A DNA stretch of 6,039 bases from Rudaea sp. Its GTDB lineage: Bacteria; Pseudomonadota; Gammaproteobacteria; Xanthomonadales; Rhodanobacteraceae. The stretch covers positions 1-6,039 of the forward strand of contig JAICYA010000135.1 in the NCBI GenBank assembly GCA_025934455.1. Reading direction: 5' to 3'. The translations under genes were made by a program, and so were the position numbers. Shown in pieces: positions 1 through 5,164 of this stretch. The stretch's first letter is position 1. Every line of letters starts with the position of its first letter. The notes beneath the pieces are model-generated. The model saw only the letters and a list, made by a program, of their open reading frames with translations. It was not told the origin of the DNA and ran no database searches.

Positions 1-568
1 CGCGTTCGATCCGAAGCATCCGGATAGCTGCCAGCAAAAACACACGGCGTGGATTCTCGATGGCGTGATCCCGCCGACCCTGCCCGAGCGCGATACGCAG
101 GTTTGGAGCGCGGGCCTGGTCCAGGTGCGCGTGGACTCGGACAGCGGACGGCGCCTGAGTCCCGGCTGCGAGGTGACGAACGCGAAAGTCGTGGAAATTG
201 CGCGCTGGCCGGCGCTGGCCTATCCGTGGCTGGCGCCGGACCTGCGCCGCGCCAGCAGCATGCCGCCGCTGCAAGCCGGTTGTGCCGCCGACGGACTGGA
301 CGCCGCGCAGCCGATTCGCATCGACGGCGTCGCCGATGGCGCCGCGATCGCTCGCGCACCGAACAGCGACAAGCCGGCGACCCTGCGTCTGCGCGCGCTG
401 GGCGCCGAGCACGGGCATGTCCTGTGGCTGGTGAACGGCAGGCTGGAAGGGCAAACCCGCGCCGCCCAACCCTTCGAGCATGCCTTCGCCGACACCGGCG
501 AGCAGACCATCACGGCGCTGGCGGCGAGCGGGGCGTATGCGCAGTTGCAGATTCGGGTATTGCGCTAG
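1..568 (+). CDS. pbpC: Penicillin-binding protein 1C, C-terminal part (5' truncated)
   Basis: The reading frame is open from base 2 to a TAG at 566-568, giving about 188 residues with no start in the window. PBP1C is a periplasmic, inner-membrane-anchored class A penicillin-binding protein (glycosyltransferase plus transpeptidase) of peptidoglycan synthesis. Only the part after the catalytic domains is present. It begins with a segment containing HTAWILDGVIPPTLP, the kind of linker that follows the transpeptidase domain in PBP1C, then the PBP1C C-terminal (BiPBP_C-type) beta domain. That domain carries the signature VLWLVNG (about codons 140-146) followed by G-x-T, a predicted G-E-Q-T-I-T-A-L strand and a final L-Q-I-R-V-L-R strand. 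Neither active-site domain can be checked here. The gene lies upstream of rpsP on the same strand but is separated by 161 bases holding its own signals, so it is probably not in the ribosomal operon. Assignment is by remembered family pattern. Confidence 0.85.
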   Translation, partial: AFDPKHPDSCQQKHTAWILDGVIPPTLPERDTQVWSAGLVQVRVDSDSGRRLSPGCEVTNAKVVEIARWPALAYPWLAPDLRRASSMPPLQAGCAADGLDAAQPIRIDGVADGAAIARAPNSDKPATLRLRALGAEHGHVLWLVNGRLEGQTRAAQPFEHAFADTGEQTITALAASGAYAQLQIRVLR

Positions 569-582
569 GGTTCCCTCGGCCC

Positions 583-607
583 AAGTCCTTGCAGGGCTTC
601 CATTTTT
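583..607 (+). terminator. Possible weak rho-independent terminator after pbpC
   Basis: A six-pair stem (583-588 with 594-599, one G-U pair) closes a five-base loop, TTGCA. Three bases later comes a run of five T (603-607). It lies 15 bases after the pbpC stop. The stem is short and the T run modest, so termination may be partial. It overlaps the possible -35 area of the rpsP promoter. Confidence 0.35.
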
Positions 608-625
608 CCCGATTCAGGCTAAAAT
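597..625 (+). promoter_or_regulatory. Putative sigma70 promoter of the rpsP operon
   Basis: TAAAAT at 620-625 matches the -10 hexamer at five of six bases. A weak -35 (CTTCCA, 597-602, three of six against TTGACA) lies 17 bases upstream. Transcription would start near 632 and leave a leader of about 98 bases before the rpsP ATG. The -10 is reasonably convincing in this GC-rich background. The -35 is not, so the exact promoter is uncertain. Confidence 0.5.
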
Positions 626-654
626 ACGCAGTTCCCGGGCCCGGATTGCCTTGC

Positions 655-679
655 TGCGCACAAGTTGTCGGTGTGCGTG
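655..679 (+). other. Hairpin in the rpsP leader (upstream)
   Basis: CGCACA (657-662) pairs with TGTGCG (672-677) around a nine-base loop. Two flanking G-U pairs can extend the stem to 655 and 679. It lies inside the predicted rpsP 5' untranslated region. No known leader family is recognised, and a role is inferred from position only. Confidence 0.35.
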
Positions 680-688
680 CCCTGTAGG

Positions 689-721
689 CTCGAGTGAATT
701 CTTACCCGATAAATTCTCGAG
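689..721 (+). other. Hairpin overlapping the rpsP ribosome binding region
   Basis: CTCGAG (689-694) pairs with CTCGAG (716-721), and AATT (697-700) pairs with AATT (712-715). The 5' arm has a two-base bulge (TG, 695-696) and the loop is 11 bases. The 3' arm contains GAG (719-721), the only plausible Shine-Dalgarno bases before the ATG at 730. Folding would therefore hide the ribosome binding site. This suggests translational control of rpsP, but no such mechanism has been shown here. Confidence 0.4.
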
Positions 722-729
722 AAATAAAC

Positions 730-987
730 ATGGTCAAGATTCGTCTCTCCCGCGGCGGCGCCAAAGGCCGTCCGTTCTATCACATCGTCGTTGCCGACGA
801 GCGCAAAGCGCGCGATGGCCGCAACATCGAGCGCGTGGGTTTCTACAACCCGGTCGCCGCCGGCAAGGATGTGCGCCTGCAGCTCGACACCGAGAAGGTC
901 AACGCCTGGGTCGCCAAGGGCGCGCAGTTGTCCGACAAGGTGCGCTGGCTGATGAAGGAAGCCGGCAAGCAGGCCAAGGCGGCCTGA
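730..987 (+). CDS. rpsP: 30S ribosomal protein S16
   Basis: An 85-residue protein of normal S16 length. S16 binds 16S rRNA in the body of the 30S subunit and is needed for its assembly. The sequence follows the family almost end to end: an N-terminal [20 protein letters not shown] (residues 1-20), then [10 protein letters not shown] (21-30) and IERVGFYNP (33-41), ending in a basic, alanine-rich tail ([10 protein letters not shown]). The ATG at 730 is chosen because MVKIRL is the universal S16 start. An in-frame GTG at 694 would add 12 unrelated residues. The ribosome binding site is weak (GAGA at 719-722) and lies in a potential hairpin. First gene of the operon; rimM follows after ten bases. 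Confidence 0.97.
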   Translation: MVKIRLSRGGAKGRPFYHIVVADERKARDGRNIERVGFYNPVAAGKDVRLQLDTEKVNAWVAKGAQLSDKVRWLMKEAGKQAKAA

Positions 988-997
988 TCCGGCGCGC

Positions 998-1504
998 GTG
1001 TCCGCCGATCGACTGTTGACGGTCGGCAGGATCGTCGGAATCCACGGCGTCGACGGCTGGGTCAAGCTGGAGTCCTGGACCGAGCCGCGCCTGCGGATTT
1101 TTTCCTACCGGCCGTGGCGATTGACGCTGGCAGGTTCGGAATTCGAAGTCGCTGCAGCGCAAGGCCACGAGCAGGGCAAAGGCATGGTTGCCAAACTGCC
1201 CGGCTGCGACGACCGCGATGCGGCGGCTAAATTGATCGGCGCGACGATCCAGGTTCCACGCGCGGCGCTGCCCAAACCCAAGCGCGGCGAGTATTACTGG
1301 GCGGATCTGGAAGGCCTTGCCGTCGTCACCGTCGATGGCGTGGATTTCGGAAAAGTCAGCCATCTGTTCGCGACCGGCGCCAACGACGTGCTGGTTGTAA
1401 AAGGCGAACGCGAACGCCTGATCCCGTTCGTGACCGGGCAGTTCGTGAAAGAAGTGGATTTGAAGACGGGCCGGATCACGGTGGATTGGGATCCGGAGTT
1501 CTAG
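998..1504 (+). CDS. rimM: Ribosome maturation factor RimM
   Basis: A 168-residue cytoplasmic protein of typical RimM length. RimM binds S19 in the 30S head and helps late processing of 16S rRNA. The N-terminal RimM domain shows TVGRIVGIHGVDGWVKL (residues 8-24) and the TEP motif (28-30). The C-terminal PRC-barrel domain starts at EYYWADLEG (98-106) and includes TGANDVLVV (126-134), LIPFV (141-145) and the terminal VDWDPEF. The start is a GTG ten bases after the rpsP stop and has no clear Shine-Dalgarno sequence. Homologues begin only a few residues before the VGRI motif, which fits. Translation probably depends on coupling to rpsP. Its stop codon overlaps the trmD ribosome binding site. Confidence 0.95.
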   Translation: MSADRLLTVGRIVGIHGVDGWVKLESWTEPRLRIFSYRPWRLTLAGSEFEVAAAQGHEQGKGMVAKLPGCDDRDAAAKLIGATIQVPRAALPKPKRGEYYWADLEGLAVVTVDGVDFGKVSHLFATGANDVLVVKGERERLIPFVTGQFVKEVDLKTGRITVDWDPEF

Positions 1505-1507
1505 GAG
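1503..1507 (+). promoter_or_regulatory. trmD Shine-Dalgarno (AGGAG) overlapping the rimM stop
   Basis: AGGAG lies six bases before the trmD ATG (1514), and its first two bases belong to the rimM TAG (1502-1504). This fixes the trmD start. Terminating rimM ribosomes would uncover or reuse the site, which suggests coupled translation. Confidence 0.75.
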
Positions 1508-1513
1508 TTCCAA

Positions 1514-2254
1514 ATGCGTGTGGATGTCGTCACGCTGTTTCCCGACTTCGTCGCGAGTTGCGCCGGGTTCGGCGTGATCGGCAGGGCGCAGGAACGCGGT
1601 TTGCTGGCGGTGCACGCGTGGAATCCGCGCGACTACGCCACCGACGCCTACCGCCGCGTGGACGAGCGGCCGTTTGGCGGCGGGCCGGGCATGGTGATGC
1701 TGATCGATCCGCTGCGTGCGGCATTGAGCGCGGCGCGTGCGGCGGCTCCGGAACCGGCCAAAACGATTTACCTCAGCCCGCAGGGACTGCGGCTTGACCA
1801 GGCCAAGGTGGCCGAACTCGCGCAACGGGGACGCTTGATCCTGTTGTGCGGGCGCTACGAAGGCGTGGACGAACGGTTTCTGCGGCACGAAGTGGACGAG
1901 GAGATTTCCATCGGCGACTACGTGCTGTCGGGCGGCGAGCTACCGGCGGCGGTGCTGATCGATGCGATCGGACGCCTGCAGGAAGGGGCGCTGAACGATG
2001 CGGAATCGGCCCGGCAGGATTCGTTTTCCGACGGTCTGCTGGACTGCCCGCACTACACCCGGCCCGAGCGCCATGGACTGGGCGCCGTGCCCGAGGTACT
2101 GATGTCCGGAGACCATGCCGCGATTGCGCGCTGGCGCCGGAAACAGGCCCTGGGTCGGACCTGGCAGCGTCGGCCTGACCTGCTGGAAAAGTTGAAGCTG
2201 AATCGAGAAGACGAAAAACTTTTGCTTGAATTTCAACAAGATACGAAATTTTAA
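1514..2254 (+). CDS. trmD: tRNA (guanine-N1-)-methyltransferase TrmD
   Basis: A 246-residue SPOUT-class methyltransferase, near the usual 250. TrmD transfers methyl from S-adenosylmethionine to N1 of G37 in tRNAs with G36, preventing +1 frameshifting; it acts as a homodimer in the cytoplasm. Visible features are the start [17 protein letters not shown] (54-60), YLSPQG (86-91), [11 protein letters not shown] (111-121) and [16 protein letters not shown] (130-145). The last three build the trefoil-knot cofactor pocket. R154 and D169 stand at the same numbers as the catalytic Arg154 and Asp169 of the E. coli enzyme, and [17 protein letters not shown] (169-185) follows. The C-terminal domain has [11 protein letters not shown] (214-224). 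No key residue is missing. The last codons are AT-rich compared with the rest. Confidence 0.97.
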   Translation: MRVDVVTLFPDFVASCAGFGVIGRAQERGLLAVHAWNPRDYATDAYRRVDERPFGGGPGMVMLIDPLRAALSAARAAAPEPAKTIYLSPQGLRLDQAKVAELAQRGRLILLCGRYEGVDERFLRHEVDEEISIGDYVLSGGELPAAVLIDAIGRLQEGALNDAESARQDSFSDGLLDCPHYTRPERHGLGAVPEVLMSGDHAAIARWRRKQALGRTWQRRPDLLEKLKLNREDEKLLLEFQQDTKF

Positions 2255-2273
2255 TAAAATCGGCCGTAAATCC

Positions 2274-2294
2274 GCCGAAATATCGGCATATAAT
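2274..2294 (+). promoter_or_regulatory. Putative internal promoter for rplS (perfect -10) with adjacent dyad
   Basis: A perfect TATAAT lies at 2289-2294 in the AT-rich gap between trmD and rplS. No good -35 is found at 16-18 bases (TAAATC at 2267-2272 is poor). A short dyad, GCCGA (2274-2278) and TCGGC (2283-2287) around AATA, abuts the -10. Transcription would start near 2301, leaving a 17-base leader with GGTGA (2309-2313) before the ATG. A second -10-like TAAAAT is at 2255-2260. Confidence 0.5.
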
Positions 2295-2317
2295 CCAGCC
2301 CAACAAGTGGTGAAGAC

Positions 2318-2683
2318 ATGAACATCCTGCAGCAATTCGAATCCCGTCAAATTTCTCGCAAGCTGCCTGAATTCGGGCCTGGCGACACGGTTGTCGTCAA
2401 CGTCAAGGTGAAGGAAGGCAATCGCGAGCGTGTGCAGGCCTACGAAGGCGTTTGCATCGCGAAGAAGAACGCGGGCCTGAACTCGGCGTTCACGGTGCGC
2501 AAGATTTCCCACGGCACTGGCGTGGAGCGCGTGTTCCAGACGCACTCGCCGGCGATCGATTCGGTTGCGGTCAAGCGTCGCGGCAAGGTGCGTGGGGCCA
2601 AGCTCTATTACCTGCGTGGACTGGAAGGCAAGGCCGCGCGCATTCAGGAAGATCTGACCAAGCACGCCTCAGCGGCAGAGTAA
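2318..2683 (+). CDS. rplS: 50S ribosomal protein L19
   Basis: A 121-residue protein of usual L19 length. L19 lies at the 30S-50S interface and contributes to an intersubunit bridge. Family motifs are [16 protein letters not shown] (19-34), [10 protein letters not shown] (36-45), [14 protein letters not shown] (53-66), [11 protein letters not shown] (68-78) and [16 protein letters not shown] (86-101), with GKAARIQE near the end. The ATG at 2318 is preceded by GGTGA at 2309-2313, spaced four bases. It is 63 bases after trmD, a wider gap than elsewhere in the operon and one that holds a candidate promoter. A strong terminator follows, so this is the last gene of the operon. Confidence 0.97.
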   Translation: MNILQQFESRQISRKLPEFGPGDTVVVNVKVKEGNRERVQAYEGVCIAKKNAGLNSAFTVRKISHGTGVERVFQTHSPAIDSVAVKRRGKVRGAKLYYLRGLEGKAARIQEDLTKHASAAE

Positions 2684-2697
2684 TCCGCAACATCCCT

Positions 2698-2735
2698 CTT
2701 GGAGCATTGAGTCGCGTCTGTGCTCCTCGTCCAAG
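2698..2735 (+). other. Imperfect hairpin between rplS and its terminator
   Basis: GGAGCA (2701-2706) pairs with TGCTCC (2721-2726) around a 14-base loop. Alternatively, CTTGGA (2698-2703) can pair with TCCAAG (2730-2735). It ends one base before the main terminator stem. It could stabilise the 3' end of the operon mRNA; this is inference. Confidence 0.35.
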
Positions 2736-2769
2736 GCGACCGTCGGTAACGACGGTCGCTTTGTTTTTT
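2736..2769 (+). terminator. Rho-independent terminator of the rpsP-rplS operon
   Basis: A perfect ten-pair stem (2736-2745 with 2750-2759) has a GNRA-type loop, GTAA. It is followed directly by TTTGTTTTTT (2760-2769). This is a textbook intrinsic terminator for the plus strand, 52 bases after the rplS stop. On the minus strand there is no T run after the stem, so it is not an obvious terminator for the convergent gene. Confidence 0.95.
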
Positions 2770-2782
2770 CTGGACTATCGTC

Positions 2783-3079
2783 TCAGTGCCCGTGATGACT
2801 CGTGGACTTGCCGTGAGTCTTGGGGTTTGCAGTGGCGCCGGCGAGAACCGAGTGTCCGTTCGCGTGCGCGATGCCATTGGCGCTGGCATGGGCCGGACCC
2901 TGCGATTTGCTGCGTGCGACATCGCGCACGGCCGGGCCAACTGGCTGGCCATTCATGTGCGCGGCATGTGCGGCCTGCGAAACCGCCGCTCCGTGGCTGC
3001 CGCCGGGATGACCTTGGCCGCCGGCCCATGCCGGGCTGGACAGCGCGAATGCGAGAAGGAAGATGGACTGGGTACGCAT
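2783..3079 (-). CDS. Small secreted histidine-rich protein of unknown function
   Basis: A 98-residue protein with a clear Sec signal peptide: MRTQ, a hydrophobic core (residues 5-13) and a likely cut after PAWA (residue 19). The predicted mature part is 79 residues, with 11 histidines, many Ala and Gly, no cysteine, and an HHGH tail. A block at 61-81 (GPAHAS to HSVLAG) looks like an imperfect repeat and resembles a motif I remember from small exported proteobacterial proteins, without a known role. The start at 3079 is favoured because GAGGT (plus-strand 3087-3091) sits seven bases upstream and the signal peptide begins there. A longer frame to 3181 would add 34 non-signal residues. The histidines suggest metal binding, but this is inference. 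It converges on rplS and diverges from htpG. Reality as a gene is likely; function is unknown. Confidence 0.75.
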   Translation of the reverse strand: MRTQSIFLLAFALSSPAWAGGQGHPGGSHGAAVSQAAHAAHMNGQPVGPAVRDVARSKSQGPAHASANGIAHANGHSVLAGATANPKTHGKSTSHHGH

Positions 3080-3086
3080 CGTGATT

Positions 3087-3091
3087 ACCTC
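3087..3091 (-). promoter_or_regulatory. Shine-Dalgarno of the His-rich secreted protein gene
   Basis: On the minus strand this reads GAGGT, followed by seven bases and then the ATG whose first base is 3079. It decides between this start and the longer upstream frame. Confidence 0.7.
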
Positions 3092-3177
3092 GATTGCTGA
3101 AGGGAATTGCCGCCCCATCGGCAGTCGAAGCCTAGGTCGCGGATGCGAAACACTCCCTGAATCGCGGCATGGCTGGG

Positions 3178-3190
3178 GCACGATTCGTGC
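3178..3190. promoter_or_regulatory. 13-bp palindrome in the divergent intergenic region (possible operator)
   Basis: GCACGA-T-TCGTGC is a perfect inverted repeat with a one-base centre. It ends 16 bases before the htpG -35 box and lies about 100 bases upstream of the His-rich gene. It does not match the CIRCE element bound by HrcA. A regulator site is possible but unproven. Confidence 0.35.
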
Positions 3191-3206
3191 AGTGCGTCAC
3201 GTTCGG

Positions 3207-3234
3207 CTTGAATTTTTCGCACGCAGCCCTATCC
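3207..3234 (+). promoter_or_regulatory. Heat-shock (sigma32/RpoH) promoter of htpG
   Basis: CTTGAA at 3207-3212 matches the core of the RpoH -35 exactly. After a 14-base spacer comes CCCTATCC (3227-3234), matching five of the seven fixed positions of the CCCCATnT -10. Transcription would start near 3241 and give a leader of about 27 bases. Spacing, sequence and the downstream heat-shock gene all agree. Confidence 0.8.
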
Positions 3235-3256
3235 GTGGATGACACTCTTTCCTTTC

Positions 3257-3261
3257 GGTGA
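3257..3261 (+). promoter_or_regulatory. htpG Shine-Dalgarno (GGTGA)
   Basis: GGTGA lies six bases before the ATG at 3268 and confirms that start. Confidence 0.75.
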
Positions 3262-3267
3262 AACACC

Positions 3268-5142
3268 ATGACCATTGCCGCTGAAACCCGTCCGTTCGAA
3301 GCCGAAGTCGCCCAGGTCCTGCACCTGGTCACGCATTCGCTGTATTCGCACAAGGAAATTTTCCTGCGTGAACTCGTTTCGAACGCCTCCGACGCCTGCG
3401 ACAAGCTGCGCTTCGAGGCGTTGGGAAAACCCGAGTTGCTGATCGGCGACGCCGAGCTGCGCATCGACATTTCCGTCGCCAAGGACGCGCGCACCATCAC
3501 GATCCGCGACAACGGCATTGGCATGACGCGCGAGGAAGTCGTCGCCAACATCGGTACCATCGCCAGTTCGGGCACGCGCAAGTTCCTCGAAGCGCTTTCC
3601 GCCGACAAGAAGGCCGATGCAAACCTGATCGGCCAGTTCGGCGTCGGCTTCTATTCGGCCTTTGTCGTCGCCGACAAGGTGACGTTGGTCACGCGCAAGG
3701 CCGGCGCCGCGGCCTCCGAGGGCGTGCGCTGGGAATCTTCCGGCACGGGCGAGTACACGTTGGAAACCGTGGAATGTCCCGAGCGTGGCTCCGCCGTGAC
3801 CTTGCACCTCAAGACCGAGGAAGACGAGTTCCTGCAGGACTGGCAGTTGCGCAGCCTGATCGCGCGTTACTCGGATCATATCGGTTTCGCTATCCGCATG
3901 CCCAAGCAGGGTGAAGACGGCAAGCCCGCGCAAGAATGGGAGGTCGTCAATCAGGCGTCCGCGTTGTGGACGCGGCCCAAGGCTGAATTGAAAGACGAGG
4001 AATACCAGGCGTTTTACAAGCATGTCTCGCACGATTTCAACGATCCCTTGGCGTGGACGCACAACCGCGTCGAGGGCAACCAGAATTTCACTTCGTTGTT
4101 GTATTTGCCCGCACAGGCGCCGTTCGACCTGATGCTGGGCGGGCGCGACGAGCGCAAGGGCCTCAAGCTCTACGTCAAACGCGTCTTCATCATGGACGCG
4201 GCCGAGCAGTTGCTGCCAGCCTACCTGCGTTTCGTGCGCGGCGTGGTCGATTCGGACGACCTGCCGCTCAATGTCAGCCGCGAGATCCTGCAGCAGAACC
4301 GCAACCTGGAAAAGCTCAAGTCAGCCTGCACGCGCCGCGTGCTCGACCTGCTCGACAAGCTTGCGAAAGACGAGCCGGAAAAATTTGCCATGTTCTGGAA
4401 CACGTTCGGCAACGTGTTCAAGGAAGGCGTGGCCGAGGATTTCGCGAACAAGGAACGCATCGCCAAGCTGCTGCGCTTCGCTTCCACGAAATCCGACGGC
4501 GCGGCGCAGACGGTTTCGCTTGACGACTGCATCGGTCGCATGAAAGCGGGACAGGAGTCGATTTACTACATCACCGCCGACGGCTACGCGGCGGCGAAAG
4601 GTTCGCCGCAACTCGAGGCACTCAAGGCGCACGACGTCGAAGTGCTGCTGATGATCGACCGCATCGACGACTGGATGATGGGTTACCTGAACGAGTACGC
4701 CGGCAAGAAACTGCGCAATGTCGCCAAGGGCGATCTGGACCTGGACAAACTCGGCGGCGCGAGCGCGGAAGCGCGCAAGGAAACCGAGAAGGCTGCGGAA
4801 GGCGTGGTCAAGAAGTTGAAGGAACTGCTCGGCGAGCGCGTGCGCGACGTGCGCGTATCCACGCGCCTGACCGATTCGCCGGCCTGCATCGTGCTGGACG
4901 AGCACGACATGGGCCTGGCCATGCAGCGCCTGATGAAGCAAGCCGGACACGAAGTGCCGGCGTCCAGACCCGTGCTGGAAATCAATCCGGCGCATGCGCT
5001 GGTCAAGCGGCTCGAAACCGATTCCACGCATGCCGCCGATCTCGCCCTTCTGCTCCTCGATCAGGCGCAATTGCTCGAAGGCGTGGCGCTGGAGGATCCG
5101 GCCGCCTACGTGCGCCGCGTCAACGCCCTGCTGATGGCCTGA
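3268..5142 (+). CDS. htpG: Chaperone HtpG (bacterial Hsp90)
   Basis: A 624-residue protein, the same length as E. coli HtpG. It is a cytosolic ATP-dependent dimeric chaperone that remodels client proteins with the DnaK system. The N-terminal GHKL ATPase domain has ELVSNASDACDKLRF (35-49, with catalytic Glu35 and Asn39), DNGIGM (81-86, with Asp81 contacting adenine), IGTIASSGT (95-103) and the lid glycine motif QFGVGFYSAF (123-132). The middle domain (about 230-500) contains LYVKRVFI (301-308) and LPLNVSREILQQN (332-344), with Arg337 and Gln343 as the ATP-sensing loop residues. The C-terminal dimerisation domain follows. There is no MEEVD tail, as expected in bacteria. It begins with MTIAAETRPFEAEV after a good ribosome binding site and a sigma32-type promoter. 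No terminator is visible in the 22 bases before the next gene. Confidence 0.98.
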   Translation: MTIAAETRPFEAEVAQVLHLVTHSLYSHKEIFLRELVSNASDACDKLRFEALGKPELLIGDAELRIDISVAKDARTITIRDNGIGMTREEVVANIGTIASSGTRKFLEALSADKKADANLIGQFGVGFYSAFVVADKVTLVTRKAGAAASEGVRWESSGTGEYTLETVECPERGSAVTLHLKTEEDEFLQDWQLRSLIARYSDHIGFAIRMPKQGEDGKPAQEWEVVNQASALWTRPKAELKDEEYQAFYKHVSHDFNDPLAWTHNRVEGNQNFTSLLYLPAQAPFDLMLGGRDERKGLKLYVKRVFIMDAAEQLLPAYLRFVRGVVDSDDLPLNVSREILQQNRNLEKLKSACTRRVLDLLDKLAKDEPEKFAMFWNTFGNVFKEGVAEDFANKERIAKLLRFASTKSDGAAQTVSLDDCIGRMKAGQESIYYITADGYAAAKGSPQLEALKAHDVEVLLMIDRIDDWMMGYLNEYAGKKLRNVAKGDLDLDKLGGASAEARKETEKAAEGVVKKLKELLGERVRDVRVSTRLTDSPACIVLDEHDMGLAMQRLMKQAGHEVPASRPVLEINPAHALVKRLETDSTHAADLALLLLDQAQLLEGVALEDPAAYVRRVNALLMA

Positions 5143-5152
5143 TCTCAGACGG

Positions 5153-5158
5153 TATGAT
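5153..5158 (+). promoter_or_regulatory. Possible -10 element giving a leaderless TPR mRNA
   Basis: TATGAT matches the -10 consensus at five of six bases. Its end is six bases before the ATG at 5165, so a start site seven bases downstream would be the A of that ATG. The -35 candidate (CTGATG, 5131-5136, three of six, 16-base spacer) is weak and lies inside the end of htpG. Confidence 0.35.
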
Positions 5159-5164
5159 CGCCGC

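Noticed and set aside
635..644. Palindrome CCGGGCCCGG in the rpsP leader
   Set aside because: It is a short, purely GC self-complementary run expected by chance in this composition and too tight to form a useful hairpin.
694..729. Upstream GTG start for rpsP adding 12 residues
   Set aside because: S16 proteins universally begin at MVKIRL or similar. The extension is not family-like, and it would place the start inside the leader hairpin.
899..1888. Long minus-strand open frame (329 residues) across rpsP, rimM and trmD
   Set aside because: It lies fully antisense to three well-recognised genes, has arginine/histidine-rich low-quality composition typical of GC-rich shadow frames, and shows no recognisable domain.
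3108..3123. TGCCG-CGGCA dyad upstream of the His-rich gene
   Set aside because: A five-pair stem with a six-base loop is not significant in GC-rich DNA, has no T run, and is not near a recognised promoter.
3080..3181. N-terminal extension of 34 residues for the His-rich protein
   Set aside because: The signal peptide and a GAGGT ribosome binding site both point to the internal ATG at 3079. The extension would bury the signal peptide.
3229..4062. Minus-strand open frame (277 residues) antisense to the htpG 5' half
   Set aside because: It would span the htpG promoter and coding region and looks like no family. Same shadow effect.
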